64,000 nucleotides of DNA from Gemmobacter aquaticus (GTDB taxonomy: Bacteria > Pseudomonadota > Alphaproteobacteria > Rhodobacterales > Rhodobacteraceae). The stretch lies in NCBI RefSeq assembly GCF_007859075.1, contig NZ_VOAK01000011.1, positions 372,001-436,000 of the forward strand, written 5' to 3'. The first letter of the stretch is position 1. Every line of letters begins with the position of its first letter. This document shows, piece after piece, positions 41,844 through 50,749 of this stretch. The position numbers and the translations under genes were made by a program. Below the pieces are notes generated by a model. The model saw only the letters and a list, made by a program, of their open reading frames with translations, searched no databases and had not been told where the DNA came from.

Positions 41844-42548
41844 ATGACCATGCCCTCTGACATGCTGAAGACGTTCATAAAGCCGATGCACCCCGAAGGC
41901 ATCAAGTTCGTCGCGATCTTTGGTCTGGTTACCCTGCTGCTGTTCTGGCTTTGGGACCCGCTGGGCTGGATCGGGGTCGGGCTGACCATCTGGTGCTACT
42001 ACTTCTTCCGCGATCCCAAGCGTGCCGTGCCGCAGGGCGATGGCTTGATGATCTCTCCCGCCGACGGTGTCGTGTCGCTGATCGAACGTGCGGTTCCGCC
42101 GCCTGAGCTGGGCATGGCAAGCGACCCGCTGCTGCGCGTTTCCGTATTCATGTCAGTCTTCAACTGCCATGTGAACCGTGCGCCCATCGCGGGTAAGCTG
42201 GTGGAGATGGCCTACCGCCCTGGCAAATTCCTGAACGCCTCGCTCGACAAGGCGTCCGAGGACAACGAGCGCAACTCGCTGTGCCTTGAGCTTGCCGACG
42301 GCCGCCGCATCGCAGTCGTGCAGATCGCAGGTCTGGTCGCGCGCCGGATCGTGCCCTTTGTGTCAGAAGGGCAGAGCCTGAAGACGGGTGAGCGTTTTGG
42401 CCTTATCCGCTTTGGCAGCCGCGTCGATGTCTATCTTCCCGAAGGTGTGTCGCCGCTGGTCGCCGTGGGACAGACCTGTATTGCAGGCGAGACGGTGATC
42501 GCCGAGCTGGGCCGCGAGTTGCCCCAACGCCTTGCAAAGCTGGTCTGA
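41844..42548 (+). CDS. psd: Phosphatidylserine decarboxylase (short, type II)
   Basis: A 234-residue proenzyme that converts phosphatidylserine to phosphatidylethanolamine. It has two N-terminal hydrophobic segments ([29 protein letters not shown]). The catalytic core has '[14 protein letters not shown]', '[17 protein letters not shown]' (catalytic His) and the self-cleavage site at Gly-Ser in [12 protein letters not shown] (about residue 190), where the Ser becomes the pyruvoyl group. It lies 3 bases before pssA, then pmtA, in pathway order. ATG 41850 is an alternative start. Confidence 0.95.
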   Translation: MTMPSDMLKTFIKPMHPEGIKFVAIFGLVTLLLFWLWDPLGWIGVGLTIWCYYFFRDPKRAVPQGDGLMISPADGVVSLIERAVPPPELGMASDPLLRVSVFMSVFNCHVNRAPIAGKLVEMAYRPGKFLNASLDKASEDNERNSLCLELADGRRIAVVQIAGLVARRIVPFVSEGQSLKTGERFGLIRFGSRVDVYLPEGVSPLVAVGQTCIAGETVIAELGRELPQRLAKLV

Positions 42549-42551
42549 GCG

Positions 42552-43301
42552 ATGGAACCCGCGCCGCGTCGCCTTTCGCTGATCGGGCTTGTGCCCAATA
42601 TGCTGACGGTTGGCGCGCTTTGCGCTGGCCTGACGGCCATTCGGTTTGCCATCGAGGGCCACTTTCGTCTGGCATTGTTGCTGATTGTGCTGGCGGCGAT
42701 CATGGACGGACTCGACGGCCGGATTGCGCGCCTGCTGAGGTCTGAGAGCCAGATCGGTGCCGAACTGGACAGCCTGTGCGACTTTGTCAATTTCGGCGTG
42801 GCGCCGGGCCTGATCCTGTGGATCTGGGCGCTGCAGGACATGCGCGCGGCGGGCTGGATTGCCGTGCTGATCTATGCCGTCTCGTGCCTTCTGCGGCTTG
42901 CGCGGTTCAATCTGGGCAACCGCGCAATCGACAAGGTGGCCGAGAAGGCGGGCTTTCAGGGTGTGCCCTCGCCTGCCGGGGCGATGCTGGCCTTCCTGCC
43001 CATGTTCCTCAGCTTCGCCATCGATGCCGAACAGCCGTTCCATGGCAGCATCGTCGCGGTTTACATGGCGGGCGTCGGGGCGCTGATGATCGGGCGTTTC
43101 CGCACGCCGTCGTTCAAGAAGCTGACCTTCGAGGCACGGTATGTGCGCTATGTGGTGGTGGCCTTTGCAGGTCTGATCGCAGCGCTGATCGCCTACCCAT
43201 GGGCCACGCTGGTGGCGCTAGACCTGATCTATGTCGGCATCGTCGGCTTCAGCATGGTCCGCCGCGACAAGACACCCGATGCAGGGCCGACCGAAACCTG
43301 A
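42552..43301 (+). CDS. pssA: CDP-diacylglycerol-serine O-phosphatidyltransferase
   Basis: A 249-residue integral membrane enzyme that makes phosphatidylserine from CDP-diacylglycerol and serine. The CDP-alcohol phosphotransferase signature D-x2-DG-x2-AR-x8-G-x3-D-x3-D is complete (DGLDGRIARLL, then IGAELDSLCDFVNFG, about 55-87). About six to eight transmembrane helices follow. It is co-directional with psd (3-base gap) and pmtA (20-base gap), giving the full PS-PE-PC route. Confidence 0.95.
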   Translation: MEPAPRRLSLIGLVPNMLTVGALCAGLTAIRFAIEGHFRLALLLIVLAAIMDGLDGRIARLLRSESQIGAELDSLCDFVNFGVAPGLILWIWALQDMRAAGWIAVLIYAVSCLLRLARFNLGNRAIDKVAEKAGFQGVPSPAGAMLAFLPMFLSFAIDAEQPFHGSIVAVYMAGVGALMIGRFRTPSFKKLTFEARYVRYVVVAFAGLIAALIAYPWATLVALDLIYVGIVGFSMVRRDKTPDAGPTET

Positions 43302-43321
43302 TGATTTGAAAGGAGCCCCGG

Positions 43322-43942
43322 ATGGAGCTTGAAGCCGTCGCGAAATCCTATGCCCGCTGGGCCCCGGTTTATGATCGCACCTTTGGCGCGGTCACCCATG
43401 CTGGACGGCGGCGCGCGACGAGCTTTGCCAACCATGTCGGCGGCACGGTGCTGGAAGTCGGGGTTGGCACTGGCCTGGCCTTGCCATTCTATGCCCCGCA
43501 TATGCAGGTGACAGGCATCGACTTTTCCGAAGAGATGCTGGCCAAGGCGCATGAACGGGTGGCCGAGCAAGGGCTGCGCCATGTGCGCGAACTGCGTCAG
43601 ATGGATGCGCGGGCGCTGGATTTCGCGGACGAGAGTTTCGACACCGTTTGCGCCATGCATATCATGTCGGTCGTCCCTGAGCCCGAGCGCGTTCTGGCCG
43701 AAATGGCGCGGGTTTGTCGGCGCGGTGGCCATGTGCTGATCACCAACCACTTCGCGGCCGAGGGCAAGGGGGCGCTGGCCAGGATCGAGCGGATGGTTGC
43801 GCCGCTGTCCGATCTGCTTGGCTGGCACAGCGACTTTGATCGTGCCCGTGTGCTGGGCGATGCCCGGCTCGAACTGGTCGAAGAGGACGGGTTGCCGCCA
43901 CTTGGCCTCATGACCTATCTGCGGCTACGTCGCCGCGACTAA
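43322..43942 (+). CDS. pmtA: Phosphatidylethanolamine N-methyltransferase (Rhodobacter PmtA type)
   Basis: A 206-residue class I SAM-dependent methyltransferase. SAM site VLEVGVGTGLALPFY is near 42-56, with 'VTGIDFSEEMLAKA', and 'DTVCAMHIMSVVPEPERVLAEM' follows. The N-terminal 'YARWAPVYDRTFGAVTHAGR' matches the R. sphaeroides PmtA family, which methylates phosphatidylethanolamine three times to phosphatidylcholine. The position after psd and pssA strongly supports that role. The ribosome site AAAGGAG is strong. Confidence 0.92.
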   Translation: MELEAVAKSYARWAPVYDRTFGAVTHAGRRRATSFANHVGGTVLEVGVGTGLALPFYAPHMQVTGIDFSEEMLAKAHERVAEQGLRHVRELRQMDARALDFADESFDTVCAMHIMSVVPEPERVLAEMARVCRRGGHVLITNHFAAEGKGALARIERMVAPLSDLLGWHSDFDRARVLGDARLELVEEDGLPPLGLMTYLRLRRRD

Positions 43943-44023
43943 GGCTGTTTGCGCTAACTTCCGAGCTTGCGGCGGGCATGCCACCCGCCTAACCTTCGCA
44001 CGACACGGGCGGGAGGGAACGCG

Positions 44024-45004
44024 ATGAGCGTGCGTTGGGGTATTCTAGGGGCGGCGAAGTTCGCGCAGAACCACATGGGACCGGCGATCCACGCGGCCAA
44101 GGGGGCCGAGCTGGCGGCGCTGGCAACCTCATCCGAGGAAAAAGCGGCGGGATTTCGTGCCTTTGCGCCCGGACTGCGCCTGCATGACAGCTACGAGGCG
44201 TTGCTGGCCGATCCCGGCATCGATGCGGTCTATATCCCGCTGCCCAACACCCTGCATCTGGAGTGGTCGCTGAAGGCCATCGCTGCCGGCAAGCATGTGT
44301 TGACCGAAAAGCCCATGACCATGCAGGCGGCCGAGTTCGAGCAGCTGATCGCCGCGCGCGATGCCAGCGGGCTCGTGGTGGCCGAGGCCTATATGATCGT
44401 GCATCACCCGCAATGGCAGAAGGCGCGCGACCTGATTGCCGAGGGCGCGATTGGCCGGCTGGAGCATGTCGATACCGCCTTCAGCTATGACAACCGGACC
44501 GAGCCGGGCAATATCCGCAACCGTCCCGAAACCGGGGGCGGCGGCATCCGTGACATCGGGGTCTACACCTATGGATCGGTGCGCTTTGCCGCAGCGGCCG
44601 AACCCGTGAACCTGCAGGCGCGTTTGCGTCGGGAGAATGGGGTCGATACCTTTGCCCATGTCACCGGCGAGATGGAGGGGCCGCAGGGGCGTTTCACCTA
44701 TTCGGCCATCACCTCGATGCGGCTTTTCCCGCGTCAGGAAGTGATCTTCCAGGGCACGACCGGCCTGATCCGCCTGACCGCACCGTTCAATGCGGGGCTC
44801 TTCGGCGAGGCGCAGGTAGAGCTACATCGCGGCGGCGGGGTCTCTGAGCTGTTCCGTTATTCCGGCGTCAACCACTATGTCCTGCAGGTTGAAGCCTTTG
44901 GGCGCAGCGTGACAGAGGGGGCGCCCTATCCATGCTCGATGGAGTTCTCGAAGGGCACGCAGGCCATGATCGACACGATCTTCGCCTGCGGTGTGGAATT
45001 CTGA
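44024..45004 (+). CDS. Gfo/Idh/MocA-family oxidoreductase
   Basis: Start at ATG 44024 with GGGAGGGAA upstream, 326 residues. The N-terminal Rossmann domain (VRWGILGAAKFAQNHMGPAI) has the usual 'IPLPNTLHLEWSLKAIAAGKHVLTEKPM', with the catalytic Lys in EKP. The C-terminal beta-sheet domain begins near 125 ('RDLIAEGAIGRLEHVD'; 'GGGGIRDIGVYTYGSVRF'). It oxidises a sugar or cyclitol with NAD(P), but the substrate cannot be inferred here; the neighbours give no pathway. Confidence 0.9.
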   Translation: MSVRWGILGAAKFAQNHMGPAIHAAKGAELAALATSSEEKAAGFRAFAPGLRLHDSYEALLADPGIDAVYIPLPNTLHLEWSLKAIAAGKHVLTEKPMTMQAAEFEQLIAARDASGLVVAEAYMIVHHPQWQKARDLIAEGAIGRLEHVDTAFSYDNRTEPGNIRNRPETGGGGIRDIGVYTYGSVRFAAAAEPVNLQARLRRENGVDTFAHVTGEMEGPQGRFTYSAITSMRLFPRQEVIFQGTTGLIRLTAPFNAGLFGEAQVELHRGGGVSELFRYSGVNHYVLQVEAFGRSVTEGAPYPCSMEFSKGTQAMIDTIFACGVEF

Positions 45005-45012
45005 GAGGGCGC

Positions 45013-45031
45013 AGGGGGCTGTCCGCCCCCT
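45013..45031. terminator. Hairpin between convergent genes
   Basis: Stem AGGGGGC/GCCCCCT with loop TGTCC, 9 bases after the Gfo/Idh gene stop. It lies between this gene and the convergent oxidoreductase. The T run is weak. Confidence 0.6.
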
Positions 45032-45083
45032 CTGGTCGGCGGCCAGCTCACCCCCGAAAGTTCTTGGTGCCCGGATGAAGGGG

Positions 45084-46049
45084 TCAGGCCGCCATCGTGA
45101 CCACGATCTTGCCGGTCGAGCGGCGTTCGCGCAGGCAGGAGAGTGCCTCGGAGGCATGTGACAAGGGGAAGCGGTGGCTGATGTGGGGTTTCAGGCTGCC
45201 ATCCGCGATCCAGTCGGCAAGCGTGCGCAGGCTTGCGGTCAGAACATCGGGGCGGAACGTCAGGTAGCCGCCCCAGTAGAGGCCCATCACGGTCAGGTTC
45301 TTGACGAGCAGCAGGTTGGCCGGGATCTGCGGCACTTCGCCACCGGCAAAGCCGATGGTCAGGATGCGCCCCTCAGGCCGTGTGGCGCGCAGCGCTTCAG
45401 AAAAGGCGGGCTCGCCCACCGAGTCATAGACGACATCCACCCCGCCAAGCTCGCGCAGGGCCTCGCGCAGGCCGGGGGCGTCGCTGTCGATCACATGGTC
45501 GGCACCGGCCTGGCGCGCAACCTCCAGCTTTTCGGCGCCGCGGGCCGAGGCGATGACCCGCGCGCCCATCCGTTTGCCGATCTCGACTGCCGTCAGGCCA
45601 ACGCCGCCCGCCGCACCGGTCACGAACAGCGTCTCACCTGGCTGCAGGTGCGCGCGGTGATCGAGCGACAGGTGCGACGTCCCGTAGGCGATCTGGAACG
45701 CGGCGGCGGTTTCGAAATCAAGCGCTGCTGGCAGGGGAAGGCAGCGGCTTGCGGCGACATTCGCCTCGGTTGCAAGGCCGCCCTGTCCGGCAAAGGCCGC
45801 GACCCGGTCGCCGATCCTGAACCCGGTCACATCTTCCCCAAGGGCGATGACGGTTCCCGCCATCTCCATCCCGAGGGTGAAGGGGAGCGCGGGTTTTTCC
45901 TGATAGCGCCCGTCGATCATCAGAAGGTCCGCAAAGTTCAGCGCACAGGCCGCAATCCGCAGGCGCAACTCGCCACGGGCGGGCGCAGGCAGGGTGATCT
46001 CGCGCAGGACAGGCGCGACGTGAAGGGTTTCGAGTTGTAGCGCTTGCAC
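45084..46049 (-). CDS. NADPH:quinone oxidoreductase-like zinc-free MDR protein
   Basis: A 321-residue medium-chain dehydrogenase. The N-terminal GroES-like part has 'ALNFADLLMIDGRYQEKPALPFTLGMEMAGTV'. The nucleotide site is ETLFVTGAAGGVGLTAVEIG (AAxGGVG, typical of quinone reductases), then 'AGADHVIDSDAP'. The catalytic zinc ligands of alcohol dehydrogenases are absent. It probably reduces quinones or enones with NADPH. It is transcribed convergently to the Gfo/Idh gene and divergently from the XRE regulator. Confidence 0.9.
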   Translation of the reverse strand: MQALQLETLHVAPVLREITLPAPARGELRLRIAACALNFADLLMIDGRYQEKPALPFTLGMEMAGTVIALGEDVTGFRIGDRVAAFAGQGGLATEANVAASRCLPLPAALDFETAAAFQIAYGTSHLSLDHRAHLQPGETLFVTGAAGGVGLTAVEIGKRMGARVIASARGAEKLEVARQAGADHVIDSDAPGLREALRELGGVDVVYDSVGEPAFSEALRATRPEGRILTIGFAGGEVPQIPANLLLVKNLTVMGLYWGGYLTFRPDVLTASLRTLADWIADGSLKPHISHRFPLSHASEALSCLRERRSTGKIVVTMAA

Positions 46050-46401
46050 GTCAGAATCGCTCCGGTTGCAGGACTGGAATCATTGTCGAAAAAGGACCTT
46101 AGCGAAGAGAGAATCGCTGTCCAGAAGGGGGAAGATTGGGCTTGCGTGGTGGTCAAAAACTGGGCACAACTATTTGGTGAAAGCCCCTGTATCAGAGAAA
46201 GCAGGGGCGGAATGCGGTGGCCAAGGGTGAATTTGCGCTGCAATCCCGGACTGTTGTTCGATGGTGCGACGGGCACTGTCTAAAAAGACAGGTAGCCGTT
46301 TTGAGTGTTACATGACAATAAGGAGAAGCCGGGCAGCATCCTACACCCATAGGCTGCAAACCGGTGGTAACGGTAAATTTTGTCACTTGGGAGTATTGAA
46401 G
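46050..46401. other. Long regulatory gap upstream of the XRE regulator
   Basis: 352 bases without a convincing gene. It holds an AT-richer stretch before the regulator start and a hairpin GCCCCTG/CAGGGGC at 46183-46208 with a 12-base loop. It must contain the promoters of both flanking genes. The unusual length for this genome suggests a complex control region or a small RNA. Confidence 0.45.
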
Positions 46402-46764
46402 ATGAAGCACCCCGTTGATGCGCATGTGGGCAAGCGTATCCGGCATCGCCGCTGGATGGTGGGCATGACCCAGCAACAGCTGGCTGATCAGGTCGGGATT
46501 AAATTTCAGCAGATTCAGAAATACGAAACCGGCATGAACCGTGTCAGCGCCTCCCGCCTGTGGGACATCGCCGAGACGCTTGGTGTGCACATCGGTTTCT
46601 TCTTTGAAGGTCTTGATGAAAAACGCGACGTGGCCGTGCCCGTCGAAGGCGACATGCTGGCCGACAAAGAGGCGCTGGAGCTGGTTCGGTCTTACTACGC
46701 CATCCCCGAAGCGCAGCGCCGCCGCCTGTTTGATCTGGCGCGCGTGCTGAGCGACGCTGCCTGA
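46402..46764 (+). CDS. XRE-family helix-turn-helix transcriptional regulator
   Basis: Start at ATG 46402, giving 120 residues (MKHPVDAHVGKRIRHRRWMV). The helix-turn-helix lies at about 12-65 (GMTQQQLADQVGIKFQQIQKYETGMNRV in the phage-repressor form). A 50-residue C-terminal helical part follows (ALELVRSYYAIPEAQRRRLFDLARVL), which in this alphaproteobacterial family probably mediates oligomerisation. The regulon is unknown. Confidence 0.9.
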   Translation: MKHPVDAHVGKRIRHRRWMVGMTQQQLADQVGIKFQQIQKYETGMNRVSASRLWDIAETLGVHIGFFFEGLDEKRDVAVPVEGDMLADKEALELVRSYYAIPEAQRRRLFDLARVLSDAA

Positions 46765-46901
46765 ACACCGGGCTCCGCCCCTGGTGCGGAAGAAGACGGG
46801 GTGCCGGGAAAGGCGCGCCGGTGATGTGATGAAACGCCTCTTTGCTTGACCGGCCTGACGGGCATCGCTAGCCCTTGGACGGCAAGCAAGAGGTGACAGA
46901 T

Positions 46902-47702
46902 ATGACGGTGCTGACAGAGGCGACACGCGCGGACCTGATTTCAGTCGCGCATGAACTGGCAGACGCGGCGCGGACAGCGACGTTGAGCCATTTCCGCAGC
47001 GCCGATTTGACCGCAGACAACAAGGAAAGCCACCGGTTTGATCCGGTAACTGTTGCCGACCGCCTCTCGGAACAGCGCATGCGTGAGATTCTGGGGCGGC
47101 GTCGCCCCTTGGATGGCATTCTTGGCGAGGAATTCGGCGCCAGTGTCGGAAGTTCGGGCCTGACCTGGGTGCTCGACCCCATTGATGGCACGCGGTCTTA
47201 TCTTTGCGGCACGCCCACCTGGGGGGTGCTGATCTCGGTCGCAGATGCCTCGGGGCCGATCTATGGCCTGATCGACCAGCCCTATACCGGCGAGCGGTTC
47301 GAGGGCGGCTTTGGCATTGCCAGAATGGTGGGTCCGCATTGGACGCGTCCTCTGGCCACCCGGACGGCGCGTGACCTAGGCGAATGCATCATCATGTCGA
47401 CATTCCCAGAAGTCGGGACAGCAGAAGAGGGCGCGGCATTCCACGCGCTTGCGCGCGAGTGTCGGCTGACGCGCTATGGCACAGACTGCTACGCCTATGC
47501 GCTGCTGGCGGCGGGACATATCGATCTGGTCGTCGAAGCAGGGCTGCAGGCCTATGACGTTCAGGCCCCCATTGCCGTGATCGAGGCTGCGGGCGGCATC
47601 GTCACCGACTGGGAGGGCAGGCCCGCGCATCAGGGCGGGCGGATACTGGCGGCTTCGTCCCCGGCGGTCCACAAGGCAGCGATGGCCGTCCTGCGGGGCT
47701 GA
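46902..47702 (+). CDS. hisN: Inositol-monophosphatase-family histidinol phosphatase
   Basis: Start at ATG 46902 with AAGAGGTGAC upstream, 266 residues. Metal-binding motifs of the IMPase family are present: GILGEEFG (Glu, about 75), WVLDPIDGTRSYLCG (about 94-107) and YDVQAPIAVIEAAGG (about 215). Sequence style ('SHRFDPVTVADRLSEQRMRE', 'TPTWGVLISV') resembles HisN, which dephosphorylates histidinol phosphate in histidine synthesis. Inositol or other sugar phosphates are the alternative. Confidence 0.85.
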   Translation: MTVLTEATRADLISVAHELADAARTATLSHFRSADLTADNKESHRFDPVTVADRLSEQRMREILGRRRPLDGILGEEFGASVGSSGLTWVLDPIDGTRSYLCGTPTWGVLISVADASGPIYGLIDQPYTGERFEGGFGIARMVGPHWTRPLATRTARDLGECIIMSTFPEVGTAEEGAAFHALARECRLTRYGTDCYAYALLAAGHIDLVVEAGLQAYDVQAPIAVIEAAGGIVTDWEGRPAHQGGRILAASSPAVHKAAMAVLRG

Positions 47703-47822
47703 GCCCACTCTTGCGTCAGCACGGCGTTTCAGGGCAGATTGGCCCTGACGCGCCGAGTCCTTCCCCCCTTCTGTCGCGCGTCCGGCCGGGAAACCGAAGG
47801 GGCAAGACAAAGGACCCGGGAA

Positions 47823-49169
47823 ATGACCCAACAGATATTGATCCGTAACGCATTGGCCGTGGTGACGATGGACCACGCGCGGCGCGAGATTGCGGGCGGC
47901 GATGTGCTGATCCGCGATGGCATAGTTGAGGCGGTGGGGCAGGGGCTGCAGGCATCCGGCGCAGAGGTGGTGGATGCCACGGGCTGCGTTGTGACTCCGG
48001 GCCTGGTGAACACGCACCATCACCTCTATCAGACGCTGACGCGGGCGGTGCCGGGCGGACAGGATGCGCTGCTCTTTGGCTGGCTCAAGACGCTCTACCC
48101 GATCTGGGCGCGGTTCGGCCCGGAAGAGATGTTCGTCTCGGCCGAGATCGGGTTGGCCGAACTTGCACTCTCGGGCTGCAGCCTGACCTCGGACCACCTT
48201 TATCTCTACCCAAACGGCGCGCGGCTTGATGACACGATTGCCGCCGCGACTGAGGTGGGTCTGCGCTTCCATCCGACGCGCGGGGCGATGAGCATTGGCG
48301 AAAGCGCCGGTGGATTGCCACCGGACAGTCTGGTGGAGGCCGAGGATGCGATCCTGAAGGACAGCATCCGCGTTATCGACACCTTCCACGACCCTGCCGA
48401 GGGCGCGATGGTGCGTGTGGGGCTGGCCCCCTGTTCACCGTTCTCGGTCAGCCGCGATCTGATGCGCGATGCAGCCCTGCTGGCCCGCGACAAGGGGGTG
48501 ATGCTGCATACGCACCTTGCCGAGAATGACGAGGATATCGCCTATAGCCTTGCCAATTTCGGCTGCCGCCCCGGACAGTATGCCGAGGATCTGGGCTGGA
48601 CGGGGGCCGATGTCTGGCATGCGCATTGCGTGAAGCTGGACGGGGCCGAGATCGACCTGTTTGCTCGCAGCCAGACCGGGGTGGCGCATTGCCCCTGTTC
48701 CAACTGTCGGCTTGGGTCGGGCATCGCGCCTGTGCGTGCCATGCGGGACAACGGGGTGCGTGTCGGGCTTGGCGTCGATGGCTCTGCATCGAATGATGCG
48801 GGCAATCTGATGGATGAGGTGCGCCAGACGCTGCTTCTGCAACGGGTGGCGCGTGGGGCGGATGCGATGTCGGCGCGCGAGGCGCTGGAGATTGCCACGC
48901 TGGGGGGCGCTCAGGTGCTGGGGCGCAATGACTGCGGCAGCCTTGCGCCGGGCAAACGGGCCGATATTGCTGTCTGGGACATGCGCGGCATTGAGGCGGC
49001 AGGTGCGTGGGACCCGGTCGCGGCGCTGGTCCTCTGTGGTCCCGGTCAGGCGCGGCATCTGTTCGTCGAAGGGCGGCAGGTGGTGCGCGATCACCAGCTT
49101 GCTACCATCGACCTTCCCCTGGTGATCGAGCGGCAGAACGCACTGGCACGGCGGCTGGCCAACGCTTGA
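47823..49169 (+). CDS. 8-oxoguanine deaminase-like amidohydrolase
   Basis: A 448-residue metal-dependent amidohydrolase, start ATG 47823. The metal site includes GLVNTHHHLYQTLTRAVPG (HxH, about 62-66). The later ligands are His in 'GVMLHTHLAEN' (about 225), His in 'WHAHCVKLDGAE' and Asp in 'VGLGVDGSASND' (about 320). 'HHHLYQTLTRAV' and 'DHLYLYPNGA' are characteristic of 8-oxoguanine/guanine deaminases in the atrazine-chlorohydrolase branch. It converts 8-oxoguanine to urate, or acts on a related base. Confidence 0.87.
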   Translation: MTQQILIRNALAVVTMDHARREIAGGDVLIRDGIVEAVGQGLQASGAEVVDATGCVVTPGLVNTHHHLYQTLTRAVPGGQDALLFGWLKTLYPIWARFGPEEMFVSAEIGLAELALSGCSLTSDHLYLYPNGARLDDTIAAATEVGLRFHPTRGAMSIGESAGGLPPDSLVEAEDAILKDSIRVIDTFHDPAEGAMVRVGLAPCSPFSVSRDLMRDAALLARDKGVMLHTHLAENDEDIAYSLANFGCRPGQYAEDLGWTGADVWHAHCVKLDGAEIDLFARSQTGVAHCPCSNCRLGSGIAPVRAMRDNGVRVGLGVDGSASNDAGNLMDEVRQTLLLQRVARGADAMSAREALEIATLGGAQVLGRNDCGSLAPGKRADIAVWDMRGIEAAGAWDPVAALVLCGPGQARHLFVEGRQVVRDHQLATIDLPLVIERQNALARRLANA

Positions 49170-49222
49170 CGCTTGCGCCGCGCCGTGCGCTTTGGCATGA
49201 CCGCCCCAAAGGGAGACCTGCG

Positions 49223-49540
49223 ATGAGTCACGACTACAAAGCCCAGAAAGCCGAGACCTTTGAAAGCTTCGAGGCCTTCGCCGCCGATGCGCCCGAGGTC
49301 GCCATCATCACCTATCAGTTCTACCCCGAGGATATCGACGCCAATTGGGACGGGGTGCAGAAGGCGCTGCAGGATCGCGGTTTCCGCACCAACCGCGACG
49401 ATGAGGACGAACTTCTCGACGCGATGATCGGCCCCTTGAAGATTTCGGCCGATGTCATCTGGCAGCACGAGAAAATCGCCACCGAAATCGCGTTGAAGTT
49501 CGACTTCACGCCGGATGGCTGGGGTCTGCTGGAAGAGTAA
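49223..49540 (+). CDS. RraB-like ribonuclease E regulator family protein
   Basis: A 105-residue acidic protein, start ATG 49223 with GGGAGACC upstream. 'VAIITYQFYPEDIDANWDGVQKALQDRGFRT' and 'ISADVIWQHEKIATEIALKFDFTPDGWGLLEE' fit the RraB/DUF1260 fold (two small alpha-beta units). In E. coli RraB binds and inhibits RNase E; whether this distant homologue does so is unknown. Confidence 0.75.
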   Translation: MSHDYKAQKAETFESFEAFAADAPEVAIITYQFYPEDIDANWDGVQKALQDRGFRTNRDDEDELLDAMIGPLKISADVIWQHEKIATEIALKFDFTPDGWGLLEE

Positions 49541-49669
49541 GCGAACCCCGGACCGGGAGGGGATCTCGGCCCGGGGAATTGGCCGCGAGGATGCCTTGGG
49601 GGACGGCGGCCCGAATCGCGCTGTGCGCCTGCCCATTAGCTCGTGATCCTGCAACAGGATCGTGACGGC

Positions 49670-50749
49670 TTAGGCCAGCCGGCGCATGCCCCCACGCAAA
49701 AGGCGCAGGCCCAGCGATTTGGCAAAGCTGATCGCGGCGGCGACCATCCCCGCCAGCCCGGCAAACAGCTCTTGCGCCAGATCCGAAAGGCGGATGCCAA
49801 GGCGCATCATGCGGGCCTTGCCCAGAACCTCGATGCTGCCCAAGGTGCGCGGCCCGAGTGCCGTGGAGGCACGCGCCATGCGGCGGGCGTCATTGGCATC
49901 ATCAATATGGGGCAGAAGGCGCAGCGCGGTCTTGGGGTCGGTCGCCTCGGCCACGCGCCACAGATCGGTCGCGGCAGCACCGATGGCGGCAACGGGGGCA
50001 CGGTTGAATACACAGGGCAGGTCAGTTGGCCAGCGCACTTGCTTGAGCGCGGCCATGTCCACGGCCTCATCCCCCATGCGCAGAAGCCAGCGTTCCATCC
50101 CGGGCGACAGAAGCCGCATACCGCGCGCAAGCTTCAGCCCCGATGCGCCTGCCTTGACCGCAATTGAGCTGCCTTCGGTCACGACAATCGCCGCCGTCGC
50201 GCCCAGTCCGATGGCCGAGAGCGTCAGGTTCAAGGTGTCCACCGGTCGGCCCCGTGCGGCGTTCAACCCCTCTTGCGCAAGGCCCGCCACATCGCCCACC
50301 GGCGTAAAGCTGATCGGGACATTGCAGATCAGCGTTTCTGATATCGAGCAGCTTTCCACGTCGAACATGCAGCGCCCGCAAGCCGTGGCCTTGGCGAGCA
50401 TGCTCGAATCCTCGTCCCAGGCAGCGCTGATGCGCAGTGCCAGCGCCGGGTCGACAGGGATGCCCCGTTCCGCCGCGACATCCTCGACCGCACGCAGTGC
50501 GATCCAGTCGCGCGGTGTCTCGTTCAGATAGCCCTCAATCAGCGTGTGGATCCGCTGGGGCGTTGCGGCCCGCGCCATGGCCGCATCGACCGCGGCCCGG
50601 AATTCGGCCTCGCCACGTTCCACATAGGGCGTCAGCGCAGGGTTCTCGCGCAGTTCAAGCACGCCGCGCACGACCAGCACGACAGAAATCACGAACAGGA
50701 CATGAAGCCCTGCCCGTGCAATCAATCGCAGGCCGCGCCCGGCCATCAC
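49670..50749 (-). CDS. Conserved membrane-anchored protein of unknown function
   Basis: 359 residues. One N-terminal transmembrane helix ([19 protein letters not shown]) is followed by a periplasmic or cytosolic region with a possible disulfide cluster ([12 protein letters not shown], about 123-134, and ICNV). Two further hydrophobic segments follow ('[18 protein letters not shown]' and '[16 protein letters not shown]'). I do not recognise the family. The start overlaps the trpS stop by four bases, so it is probably co-translated with trpS. Confidence 0.75.
   Translation of the reverse strand: MMAGRGLRLIARAGLHVLFVISVVLVVRGVLELRENPALTPYVERGEAEFRAAVDAAMARAATPQRIHTLIEGYLNETPRDWIALRAVEDVAAERGIPVDPALALRISAAWDEDSSMLAKATACGRCMFDVESCSISETLICNVPISFTPVGDVAGLAQEGLNAARGRPVDTLNLTLSAIGLGATAAIVVTEGSSIAVKAGASGLKLARGMRLLSPGMERWLLRMGDEAVDMAALKQVRWPTDLPCVFNRAPVAAIGAAATDLWRVAEATDPKTALRLLPHIDDANDARRMARASTALGPRTLGSIEVLGKARMMRLGIRLSDLAQELFAGLAGMVAAAISFAKSLGLRLLRGGMRRLA

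Noticed and set aside
41705-41989. 94-codon minus-strand frame upstream of psd, with a Lys/Asp-rich tail
   Set aside because: It overlaps the psd start antisense and has no ribosome site. The tail is curious but not enough to call a gene.
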